DNA of 64,000 nt from Aotearoamyces nothofagi (Eukaryota; Ascomycota; Leotiomycetes; Leotiales; Tympanidaceae). Positions 10,771 to 21,733 of this stretch are shown here, one piece after another. The notes under the pieces are model-generated. The model was given only the letters and a program-made list of their open reading frames with translations, was not told where the DNA came from and ran no database searches. Within the stretch, counting starts at the first letter, position 1, and every line of letters begins with the position of its first letter. The stretch spans positions 301,210-365,209 of the forward strand of contig JADDTR010000026.1 in NCBI GenBank assembly GCA_015345905.1. The letters run 5' to 3'. The translations under genes were made by a program, and so were the position numbers.

Positions 10771-11480
10771 AATTAGACCGCAAAGGATGTAATATCGACC
10801 TCATAGGCACGAATCGGATATTCTCAACACCCAGAGAATTCTCTCCCGTGTCCGGCGTCCCATTCTCTACATCCTCAGAGCTTACATCCGGCGCCTCGAC
10901 AAGCGGGAAAGCAACCTAGGGACATACATCAGCTTGGTCTATCATTCTATTCCGCTGCGTACTCCTGGTAGGTCTCTTTTTCTGCTTCTGCGCCAGCCAC
11001 GAATCCGATTTCGCATGATGGACGGACGCACTTCGAAGCCTGTTTGCAAAATTCATTGCTCAGAATCTCGGGCCCACTGCCGAAGCCACACGTCCAGCTC
11101 CTCGTCGAAAGAGCTCAAGAGTATTTCTAGTGTGGACATTAATTAGGGAGTTTCCGAACAGCGGCATAGCGGCATAGACAACCTGATATATGCTGGGCAG
11201 GTGGGTAGAAGCGTCGGTGCTGGCTCGACTGGAACAATCGACTCCTACAGCGGAAGGATTCACTGCTTCGCCTGGTCTCTAGAAAGAACTGAATGCCCTT
11301 TTTATCAACGTGCTTCGCCTCATGCGGACGGCCGAGCAGCACCTAAGCTTGAGCAAGATACAAGACCGCAGTAATGATCCGCAGAGCACTACCCAGCATC
11401 GAAATTATATTTCCAGCCAACACGCTCCGCCTCCATCACGATCTCGCAGCCCTCAAAAACGGTCTTGAAGATACAAAAAA
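10765..11480 (-). pseudogene. Possible decayed fungal Zn(II)2Cys6-type regulator, C-terminal part
   Basis: Read on the minus strand, several frames show fragments that resemble the C-terminal region of fungal-specific transcription factors: a segment with VFEGCEIVMEAER, then YAAMPLFGNSLI, then SSFDEELDVWLRQWARDSEQ (ending in a stop), and a tail with GVENIRFVPMRSILHPLRSN. They lie in the right order but in different frames with stops between, so no intact gene can be built. No zinc-cluster motif was found. Recognition is weak and by pattern only; it could be an unrelated dead gene. Confidence 0.28.
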
Positions 11481-14400
11481 GTGCTCTGCAACGAGCTGGA
11501 AGAGCCACTCTGCCGGCGACGAATTAGCTGCATGGTGTTTCCCGATTCGCTTGTAACAGACAGGACGTCGTAGCTCAGAGGTTGAGCAGCGGACCTTGTG
11601 ATGCCATCCACTGGCTGACTGAGACATCTAGCGGGTTGGAGCAACGGACGGCACGTGTCCTCCCTCGGGCATCGTTGACCCGATGAGGAGTACGTGTTGC
11701 AGGAGTACTAAAGTAGATTCCATAATGCTGAGGTCGTATTGGAGGCCCTTTAAAGCTGCGGTGTCTCGGCCAATCGGGAACTAGGGCTACCACGTGACTA
11801 TAGACATAAGTGCCTGGAAAGCTACACGGCAGATATATATATGTTTATATGAAACGTCTTGCATCTTTCACCTCGAATCTGCCGCATGAGCCTCTAAGGT
11901 AAGATATGATTTCTTATTACTTTTACCACGGCAAATTTCTGTGCAGATGTAGAAGCAAGTACATGGATGATTGTCATGTCATATACAAGACTATTTCACG
12001 TCTTCTACGCCGCGATTCAACGACAACGGCTATTGCCCGGAATGTGTCGGCGGTACCGGTACAGCTAAGATAATGATGGCCCAGCAACAGCGTGATAATA
12101 TCCTCCTAGATAATAATCTGTTACTTTCGCTACAAAAAACTTGTAACGGAGATTGCAGTGCTCGAACGATCGTGCTCGCTATCGGCCCGGGCACACCACA
12201 GCCTCGTCCACTTAGCCCCGAACAAATTGAAGGAGCATGCCGCAGTTCTTAAACCCTCCAACGAGCTTCTCCCAGCCCTTCCATCCGGCTAAAGATCGGA
12301 AAGAAGCAATCCACCCAACGTAATAGTCGTCGCTGGTGATTTAACCGGTCGACAAATCAGCAATCTCTGTATTCATAAAGGCGTGACCAAAATTTGGTTT
12401 ATTACGCGTAGTGATTTTAAGGCTAAGTTTCTTATTTTGTTTCGGACTTGAAGAGCCAGTGAGATATAAGAATTTCCAAATGTCGGCATGCTGGTCTGCG
12501 GAAGATGATCTGGAGGCGGGCGGGCTGGTACAGTTGGAGAGACAAGGTGGATCGATTACCCCGGCATACAGAACCTTCCTGCAAGGCCACGTTGCGACAG
12601 CAAAGATGGAGATTTTCAGCAGAAAGCGTATTATCTCCAAGAGCGGGACCCGGAGAGAAAGAGCTGGAGTGTCACGACCCACCCAGGTATTGCAGACGTG
12701 CCAGGGGCCTCACTTCATCCACCTAGTCCGCAACGGGGGTTGCGGCGAATATATTCGCCGCTCCATTAGTGGAATCCCGTCGAGACAGCCACCCTACCTA
12801 TTCCAGCCATCAGCGGCCTGACTGATGGTCTCCAGTGGAGCATGGAGGCCCCCCCTTTCCCAGCAGGGCCATTCGCAGGCTTGAGACTTGGACCTGGAGC
12901 TCAAATCTGGAGGGTACTAGGACAGGCGCGGAAAGGATCGCCTGGAAGTTGTAGGACATATTAGAGAAATGAGCAGATGTTGATAAAGGGAATAGAGGAG
13001 AGAAGAAAACTATTTCGCATGAGATGAAAGAGATACCGGAACGGTCAGAAGACGGATAGACGGATGGACTCGTGTCAATATGTACGAGGCTCTTGGCGAG
13101 GCCTTGGAAGTGTAACAGCATTGAATGAGGATAGCCAGGGAAGCAATTAATACAATAGAAGAGTTTGGAGATTGGGGTTCCTTTCAGGAATTCAAGAGCA
13201 GAACCATATAGCATCAGAGCGTAGACGGCAAATGTCAAGATTTCCATCTTGCCAAACCATCATTATTATATGATGGCCTGGTTGTCGACTCCCTAGCTAA
13301 TGAATGATATGGGGTTTGGGGTATGGAGTCTGCGAAATCCTAATACGAAGTACTGATACGAAGCTCACATACGAATTGGAGGGGAGAATCTGGGCTCGTC
13401 TGGGCATGCTTATCCCCAACTCTGGAGGTTGTTGTGCTCCGGGCGTATCCGCGGAATGCCTGGTTACTGGAAATAGTTTGCGGTTTGCCACGACAATAAA
13501 AGCCAGGGAGATATTAGGGAGTAGACATCCACAAAACGCCCGAAGCCCGCGCTCGGTTGGCGGCCCTAGCTTGCCACGGACTAAGGCGAGTGGGCGACTA
13601 AGGGATGCCAAGACGACGGATGAAAAGCACGGGGCGCCGTACACGTCGCTGTCTGGTGCTGCGGCGGTATCAGTCAGACCTAGGAACTCTCGGATGGCTG
13701 CGTGCATGGCAGTCAGCCAACTTGGCCTGCTGCCGCAGTACACGTGCCGGCGACGGACGACGCAACGGGAGGCTCGTATGTCAACTGGGCTCGAGTAAGA
13801 TGAAGAATCAATGGAGAATTAGCCGTTCTCCACAGCCGGCAAGCAACTTCGGGTGCTGGGCAAGGTACTTACAGTACTGCATATGTTTCTCGCGTGGCCT
13901 AGCCTCGGCGGCTCTCTGACAGCAGGACCCATAGACCGCAGCGAGGGCCAGAACGAAACATCGCACGAGAATCTCGGCCGTGGAGGGGGAGCAAACACGC
14001 CGGTGAAATATCTGCATCGACGGGCGATTGACGGCTGACTGCTGGCTGTGAGAACTCTGAAAAGAAAATCTCTGACGGCAGGGCAGCCTCAGGCAGCGCA
14101 AGGCACGTGGCGGCATGTCCGGAGGCGAGGGCGCTTGGTCACGGGCGGGAGACAGCAGTCCAGAGCGAAGCACCAGAGAGGCCCAAAGACGCTCCACCCG
14201 GCGTTTTGCGGCCCTCTGTCCACCGGTAAGGCAGCGGCACTGGCAGCCGCGCTAGCCCACTGCCGGGCTAGGGCGGCTGATCATGGCGGCATCGGTACAC
14301 ATCCGGTGGGTCTGACGCGGCGGCGTTTCGGCCGGACTGTGGATTATATAAGCAGCCATCGCGGCGGGCGAATCATGGGCCTCTGCGGCACGGAAACGAG

Positions 14401-16163
14401 AGCAGCTGTGGCTGGTGCCTATGACGCGGGTGCCTTCTCGCCACTGGCCATGGAGGATCAGCAGCCTCTGCTCGCCTGGGACCGCATTCTGATTAGCTGG
14501 CGAGCCGCGATCATATCGCGGAGGTGCGCACGTGATGCGAGGCCCGTCTCGGATGCAAGCAAGTGCCGTGCCAGACCTCCGACGAGCGTTCGTCATCAGC
14601 CAAGATGCGCATCGAAGAATAGCAACAGCACAGCCGCCCCTGCGCAGACACAGCATGGGGGTACTCTATCCTCCAGACCATCACCATCTATCACGGCCGT
14701 CACCGAGGGAGCATGCCGCCTGCCTCTTGCCCCCTCGCGTTGGGACCAGCTGTGCCGGGCATCTGCGAGCTGCGCGGCATGGAGCGTCGAAATGATGCTG
14801 CTCGTCCTGCTCGGCACGCCGGGAATATGGCAACAAAGCCAGCAGTGCCTAGCAGGGCACGAGGCCGCGGCGCAACGGCGCAGAGCCAGAGCGATTCTTC
14901 GTACGAGAGCGTGGAATGGGCAGCGTGGAATGGAGGATTTGGCCGATGTAAGACCTCGCAGACCTCGCGCACTCGTCATCGCGCTCGCTTCGCACGGCGT
15001 GGATTGGTCGTCGAGATTAACGTTTGGGCCCATCGGAGTGGCTTCGGGCCAAATCTGCTGCTGGCGCCGCCCAGCGCGTGGCTCAGCGCCGGCCTGAGGC
15101 AGACGCCGGGTCGTGATTCGCGGCGGCGGCAGCACCTCGCCCCCAGGGTCCACCCGCGGCCCATCTCTCGTCCCTTGGGCGCAGGATAATTGAGCCGCAC
15201 GCCCCCGCTTGTCTTATCAAGAAGCGCCGAATCGCAGGCTAGGGGGGGCCAGGAGTGCTGCTAGGAGGGCCTGCTGAAGTGCCGTGAGATGCATCTCCCA
15301 GTGGCGCCTGTGCCCTGCGGCACCCAGCAGGCGTGTGCGTCCAGCACCTCCAGCACCTCCAGCACGTCGAGAGAGGGCCTGGCCTGCTGGGTGCACCTGG
15401 CAACGAAACCTGGCCTGGATCCAGCCTGCCTGCAGCCGCCAGCCACAGCCACAGCCGCCTGCCGCCAGCAGAGCCGCATGCCTGCTCTCTGGGGCCCTCT
15501 GTCTCTCGCTGCCTCTCGCTCTCCATCCGTGGTCGTCGTGGGCCTTCGCTGGCCCTCGCTGGCCCTCGCTGGCCCTGCCCTCGCCCTGTCGTCGCCTCCC
15601 GCCCGGCAGACTGCTGCTGCAGCGCCGCCGCCGCTGCACCCGGAGCGGGCGTGGCCGCGCGCCGTACGTATTCGGGACTACTGCGGCCGTCTTATCGCCC
15701 GCCCCGTTTTCGGCAGGCGGATCTGAAAACAAATCAGCACATACCGGTTCTTCTTCCCTCCGCCTTGCTACCGTAAACATCCAAACCGTCCAAAGCATCA
15801 CCACTAGACTCCACCATCCACGTCCACCTCTCCTTTTCCCCGTGCCGACATGCGAGCCCTTTTTTTCTCGTCCCTTTTTTCCTTTTTTCCTGTCGCGTGC
15901 CCGCGGCAGTCCAGTCTGGGCGACAAAAGGTCTCTAACGCCCTCCGCGGGCTCCACTAATCCGGGCCTCCATCACCTTCTCCCTCTCCTCCGTCATCCCA
16001 CTCTCTCGTCCCATGGGTCGGAGGCTAGCGGCGCTGGAGTTTCGACGCGGGTGTCTTCTCCTTAAAAGCACAGGTCGTGCCCCGATGTTCTTGCCCTCCA
16101 GCTTTCGCTCCTCATATACTACCACCACTTGTAGACAGCAAAATACTTTCACCCATCGCCACC
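11481..16163. other. Long gene-poor region and promoter side of the hexose transporter
   Basis: No family recognised in 4.7 kb. From about 13300 the base composition becomes strongly GC-rich and long frames stay open on both strands (for example 14048-15097), as expected from composition alone. Short tandem runs include CACCTCCAG units at about 15343-15366 and GGCCCTCGCT units at about 15540-15575. Pyrimidine-rich stretches lead to the hexose transporter start at 16164, suggesting a long promoter or leader. Confidence 0.45.
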
Positions 16164-17923
16164 ATGGGTATCTTTAGCAAAAAACAGGACATCGCCGCCT
16201 CGGCGGAGAAGGAACAATCGGACAAGGTTCAAGAAGCTGCCCATACGCCCTTCATCTCCTACGTCCTAGGAGTAACTGCTTCCATTGGAGGCTTCATTTT
16301 CGGATATGAATCCGGACAAATTTCTGGTAGGTCTTTGGGATGCGAGATCTACTGTGCGCGCGACTGTTGCTGACATCAACTAAAGGTTTCGTGGCAATGT
16401 CGGATTTCTTGGAGCGTTTCGGAGAGAACGGTTCGTTCAGCGCCGCTCGCCAAGGTACCATCGTGGGTATGATGTGTGTCGGATCCCTTTTCGGCTGCTT
16501 GGTCGCTGCACCAATCTGTGACAGAGTCGGACGTAAATACACCATTTCAGCATCTGCTTTCTTCTACATCATCGGCGTCATTATTGAAGTTACCAGCCAG
16601 AGGGCTTGGGCCCAGTTTGCTGTTGGCCGTGTTGTTGCCGGTGTTGGTATTGGTGCTCTTTCGACCGTGGTGCCAATGTACCAGTCAGAGAGTATTCCCA
16701 GAGCCATTCGTAGTATTTTCGTCTCTTCATACCAATTGTTGATTACCATTGGTATCTGGACCGCATACATGATCAACTACGGTACTTCAGACGAATACAG
16801 CAATAGCGCCCAATGGAGAATTCCCAATGCTCTATCTGCAGCATGGGCTGTCATCCTTGGCATAAGCATTCTATTCCTACCAGAATCCCCTCGTTACGCA
16901 TACAGAATCGGTCGTGTCGAGGAAGCCCGCAAGAACATGGCTAGACTGAACGGTGTCGACCCATACAGTGATCTTATCAACGAGGAGATTGCTGATATCG
17001 AAGCCAAGCAACAGGCTGAGAGTGCCGGAGGCGACCACCCATGGTGTAAGTTTTCCCCATGTGACATCAACACCCCAACAAGATTCTAACAAGTATCAGA
17101 TGAAATTTTCACCGGCCCAAGAATGCTTTTCAGAACTCTTCTTGGAATGATCCTCCAAGCTGGTCAACAACTCACTGGAGTCAACTACTTCTTCTACTAC
17201 GGTACAACTATCTTTGCCTCCACTGGTATCTCCAACTCCTATGTCACCTCCATCATTCTCGGTTCCGTCAACGTCGTCGCCACCCTGGGTGGTCTCTGGG
17301 TCGTCAGTCACTGCGGTCGTCGCAAGACCCTCATGTGCGCCGCCGCATGGATGTGCATGTGCTTCTTGGTTTTTGCTTTTGTCGGACACTACAAGCTCAA
17401 CCACACCGATCCAACTCTGACTCCTGGAGCCGGAAAGGTTTTGGTCGTCTTCGCCTGTCTCTTCATCGTCGCATTCGCCGTTTCGTGGGGTCCCCTGGTC
17501 TGGGCTATCGTCTCCGAGCTTTACCCAGCCCGTTACAGAGCCATCTGTATGGGACTTGCAACATCCGCCAATTGGTTGTTCAACTTCCTGATATCCTTCT
17601 TCACCACCTTCATCACCGACAAGATCGACTACTTCTACGGTCTCGTCTTTGCCTGCTGCTGTGCCGTCCTGTTCTTCATCGTCTACTTCTTCATGATTGA
17701 GACCAAGGATCGCTCATTGGAAGAGATTGACACGATGTACGTTCTACACGTCAACCCCATCACCAGCGCAAAATGGCGCGCCAGCGACCTTGGACCAGAA
17801 GGCTTCCAAGGAACTGACAAGCTCGAGCTTGAGGCTGGCGCAAGAGGATTCGCCAAGACCCAGAACGGAACCGAGGGTATACTTGTTCAGGATGAACAGG
17901 CTGCCACAACCCAAGACAAATAA
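16164..17923 (+). CDS. MFS hexose transporter (sugar porter family)
   Basis: A 12-helix sugar porter, probably importing glucose or related hexoses by proton symport. Exons 16164-16326, 16386-17045 and 17100-17923 give 548 residues, the usual length. Sugar-porter signatures are present: GGFIFGYESGQISGF in TM1, DRVGRK after TM2, LPESPR before the central loop, QQLTGVNYFFYYG in TM7, VSELYPARYR and ETKDRSLEEID after TM12, then the fungal MYxxxVxPxxSxxW tail motif (MYVLHVNPITSAKW). The ATG sits in a near-perfect context (GCCACCATGG). Both introns are GT-AG, 59 and 54 nt. All key motifs are intact. It is convergent with the siderophore transporter across 3.8 kb of repeat-rich DNA. Confidence 0.95.
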
Positions 17924-18146
17924 GTAAGGGGTTGAAAATGAAAAGTTTTATAATATACAAACAATAGAATATATAATGTATATATAGGGGACTGGATCCA
18001 GGCGGTAGATGGGGGATTAGTTTTTCTTTTATTAGAAGAGGGATTTTTAGATTGTATATTCATATCCAAACGATAGAATATAGATGGTTTACTCACTATT
18101 CTTATATGTAATAATATTAATACATGTGAAATACATACATAACATG

Positions 18147-18150
<4 letters not shown>

Positions 18151-18189
<39 letters not shown>
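18151..18189. repeat. 39-base poly-T tract
   Basis: Uninterrupted run of 39 T, about 230 bp after the hexose transporter stop. On the minus strand it would be a long poly-A, which might mark a retroposed 3' end, but no element is visible beside it. Confidence 0.9.
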
Positions 18190-18193
<4 letters not shown>

Positions 18194-18594
18194 CCATGAT
18201 CGTGATGAGATTTTGAGAGGTGGAAAAATCCATGGAACCGATAACTACCAATCATAAAACCAGCGACCTGTCGATATATCGTAGAGATCCAGGATACACG
18301 ACAAGCAAGCTGGCTGGCCTTGCCCCGGCCTACATCACCTCGAGACGCATCACATCTCTCGCATCTGCACTTCGTCCCGTCCCTCCCCTCCCCTCTCCTC
18401 TCCTCTCCTGCACATGCACAGCCTCTTCCGGACCCGCAGCACGCAACACCGCAGCACAGTCATGCGGTCGTCGGCATGCATTCCGGCTCACATATCGGGA
18501 GAGAGAGAGAGAGGGAAGAGAGAGAGGGAAGAGGGGAGAGAGAGAAGGGCCGCATTCCTCGTGCGCGGGATTGGGGAATGCGGCTGTTGGGATC

Positions 18595-18656
18595 GGGATT
18601 TGGGATTTGGGATTTGGGATTTGGGATTTGGGATTTGGGATTTGGGATTTGGGATT
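18595..18656 (+). repeat. Tandem heptamer (GGGATTT)8
   Basis: Eight perfect GGGATTT units plus a partial ninth, with no mismatch. It is not a permutation of the common fungal telomere unit TTAGGG. Confidence 0.95.
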
Positions 18657-18703
18657 GGAATGCTGGGAGTGGGGGGGGTTTGGGATATTGTTGTGGTGAG
18701 AGT

Positions 18704-18740
18704 TTGTTTTTGTTTTTGTTTTTGTTTTTGTTTTTGTTTT
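18704..18740 (+). repeat. Tandem hexamer (GTTTTT)n
   Basis: About six GTTTTT units, 48 bp after the heptamer array. Confidence 0.85.
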
Positions 18741-19528
18741 GTCCGTCCGTCTGTTTTTCTCTCTAAGAATCGAGCTGTCGTCTCTTGCTGCTGATATACA
18801 ACTCTCCCTCTCGTCGGTCCATTGCTCCCCTCTCCCTCACCACCTCCCGTCTCCCTTTCGCTCTCACCCTCTTCATCATTTCATTCCCGCAAGGTATCTA
18901 TCTCCTCTCACCCAGAGACGAAAATATAAAAAAATGCACACTCCGCAAGCGCAGACTTCGCTTGATTGATTGATCGCAGGAGACGGGGCAGGGCGATGTA
19001 GAACAGCGCTGGCGCTGAGTGTATACCTATACCTGCAGATACGAGTGTAGAGCGGTGATTTCACCGTGCTGAGAGCGCACTATAGCGCGCAGCAGGGAAC
19101 GAGAGCCGGTAGACAGGCTTCGGTCGGTCGGTCGGTGGACTGACTGACTGACTGACAGCTCCAGCAGCAGAGTCTTGCGAACAGGCATCCGCGGACTTGT
19201 GTCTGCCGGCGCTCGTTGCTGCTATGAGACCCCCCCTATCTGTCCGATCTCGTGGGAGAGCCGCCGAGGGAACAGTCCGAGGTGGTCGGCGGCGCAGCAG
19301 CAGCAGCAGCAGCACCGGTTTATAGAAAGGCATCATCATCCCCCTTTCTTTACCTGGCCGTTCCGCAGTATCCGCGCCCGGATCACACTTCTCCATCTCC
19401 CCCAGCGCCTCCCGCCCCTGCTTCATCCAAAAAAAGCCCCAGCCCAATCCCTCTCCCCTCCCCTCCCCAAAAAAAATAAAACCAAAAACAAAAAAAAAAA
19501 TTTATATTCGCACCACCCAAGCCCCCAA

Positions 19529-19548
19529 CCCCCCCCCCCCCCCCCCCC
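19529..19548 (+). repeat. 20-base poly-C tract
   Basis: Uninterrupted C run, flanked by A-rich and CCCC-rich DNA. A CAG run (six units, about 19295-19312) lies a little upstream, and GGCGTT and GAAGAGA tandem runs at about 19893-19965. Confidence 0.85.
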
Positions 19549-20903
19549 AATCTCAGCGAATTTCTCCCAAGGGAAGCGGATGCAGCAGCTCTCCCCCCCA
19601 AACACGCACGTCGCCACCCACCGCGGAGGCCCCGGGGCGCCAGCGCTCCGTTGGGAGAAAAAAGCAAGCGCGGGCGCGCGCGCGCGCTAGCACCGCTCGG
19701 AGAAATAGGGGGGGTGACACGCCCCCCTCCGGCCTAACGCGATGTGGGAATGGGGCTGGAGAAAGAAAGGGGGGACGGGACGGGGACGGGGTAGAGCGAG
19801 AATTGGGGCCCACGTGATGCGTGACGTCGGTGGGTGGCCCCGGATGCGGCGGTTTTTTTTTTTTTGGGGGGGGGGAGGGGGGAGGCATGGGTTGGCGTTG
19901 GCGTTGGCGTTGCCTCAGGCGCGAAAGGCGTTTGAAGAGAGAAGAGAGAAGAGAGAAGAGAGAAGAAAAAAAAATATTTAAATTAAATTAAATCGTGGGT
20001 GGGAGGGAGTGCTGTGCTGTGCTGGCTGGCTGGCCCTTAGGCGGCGCGGCGAGGCGAGGCCAGCCAGCCAGCTCACTGTGCGCCGTTTGCGACCGTGCAT
20101 ATGCACATGTAGATCACGTGCGTGCCTGCCTACCCGACGCAGTCAGTTCCCATCTCTCTCTCCCGCCATCGCACAAACAAACAGCCTCTCTCTCTAGATC
20201 TCTGCTACGAGCCAGCCAGCCAGCCGGGCCAGGCTAGCTTTTTCATCATCCAAAGCCTTGCTCGCGAGCTTTCAGAGATCTCCTGTCGAATTTATTATTA
20301 TTTTTATCGTTATTTTTATAGAGAGATCCTCTATGAGATATTATATATCATATACAGGCTGTATAGAAGAAGACATCCGGTCCGATACAGATCTCTAAAA
20401 AAGAAAAAGAAGAAAAAAAAACTCTAGTCGACGCGGTGCGGTTTACTATACCTCACCTCGAATACAAGATTTACCCTATCTACCTACCCACCTACCCATG
20501 CATCCTCTCTTTCTGCAGGCCTGCGCTCGGCAGCTTGCTTTGCTTTGCTTTGCTTTGCTTCCTTTGCAGCCGCCTCATCCATCCTCAATCCTCATCAATC
20601 CTCTGTATGTCTATATCTGACAAGCCAGCCCCATCCCTTGCCCCGCTGCCTCTCCACCTCTCCACCTCTGCAGCCCCCACCTGCTCTGCTCTGCTCTTAT
20701 TTTCATGATCCCTTGTCCTGGCTGAGCCCGCTTTGATCAGCCGGGTGGGGGGCTGTTTGTCGGTCGCGGGTTGGGTTGGGTTGGAGGACGAGGGGAGAGA
20801 CTTTTCTGTCTGTTTGTTTGTCTGTTTGTTTTGTTAGTGCTGCGGTTGGCTCTTCTCTCGTTGGCTCTCCCTCTCCCCCTCCCTCTCCAACCCCACTCCC
20901 CAA

Positions 20904-21169
20904 CTCCCCAACTCCGCTCCGCTGGGGTCGGCAGCGGCCGACAGCGCTGGTTGGGGTCATATATACAGTCCAGAGTAAGGTACCTGCTTCCTCTCCCTCC
21001 CTCCCTTCTTCTCCCCCCCTCCCCCCTCCCCCTCTCCCCCTCCCCTCAATCCTCAATCCCCAAACCCCCACTCCCCAACTCCGCTCCGCTGGGGTCGGCA
21101 GCGGCCGACAGCGCTGGTTGGAGTCATATACAGATATACAGTCCAGAGTAAGGTACCTGCTTCCTCTCC
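20904..21169 (+). repeat. Direct repeat of about 93-99 bp, 167 bp apart
   Basis: Copies at 20904-20996 and 21071-21169 share nearly all bases, including the palindrome-rich core GGTCGGCAGCGGCCGACAGC. The second copy has a few inserted bases near its centre. The spacer is C/T-rich simple sequence. No coding potential recognised. Confidence 0.88.
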
Positions 21170-21733
21170 TCTCCTCACTCCCACTCTCCCCCCCCCTCCC
21201 CTCCGCCACCTCGACACCGCTCTTCCATCCTTTTCATCTCCTACAAGATCCATCTATAAGATCTGTCAAAATCAAAATCTAGAACCTGTCGTTCGCTCAG
21301 CAGGTCTGCTCCCCTAAAAATAAACTGGCCTCGAGAAGTGATCTATATGTCTCTGCTAGTACCCTCGAGCCTGTCTGATATACGACGACATCGTTATATA
21401 ATCATCGACTGTATCCTCTCTTCTATTAAGTGAAAGAGTTCACTGTTCAAATCACATTGCAACATCACTACACCAAAGACTGAATCGTACAAAAAGATTA
21501 TTCAGATCTCATCTGATCTGATTAGATGATGTTTTCACTTTTATTATCCTCCCTTGTAAATATCTACAACCAAAAATTTAGGCGTCAAAAAAGAGAAAAT
21601 TATAACGCTCTTGCCATCTGTATACAAGCTCTTTCCCGTTTATAAACGTTTTAAATAAGATTTCCATTACACCCTTCAAATACATATCCTTTTCAATAGG
21701 ATATTCTATATATAGATTTCTCCCTTGATGCTT

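Larger units (their letters stand above)
17924..21733. other. Convergent intergenic region filled with microsatellites
   Basis: Two convergent gene ends are separated by 3.8 kb, far more than two terminators need. No recognisable gene; open frames here have simple-sequence translations (poly-Pro, poly-Ser, WDLGFGI repeats). Homopolymers, heptamer, hexamer and other tandem repeats and a 93-bp direct repeat are listed separately. Confidence 0.6.

Noticed and set aside
11565-11640. tRNA-like string GTAGCTCAGAGGTTGAGCA
   Set aside because: Looks like a D-arm/A-box, but no anticodon stem and no B-box follow at the right distance.
12411-12821. 136-residue plus-strand frame and the frames beside it
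   Set aside because: No family recognised, other frames equally open, no codon or splice evidence.
14048-15097. 349-residue open frame on the plus strand
   Set aside because: GC-rich DNA with long frames open on both strands; translation is Arg/Ala/Gly-rich with no domain, signal or family pattern.
18595-18656. Internal telomere array
   Set aside because: GGGATTT is not a permutation of the common fungal telomere unit; treated as a microsatellite.
20771-21282. Overlapping frames of 126-168 residues
   Set aside because: They translate C/T-rich simple sequence and the 93-bp duplication; composition alone explains them.
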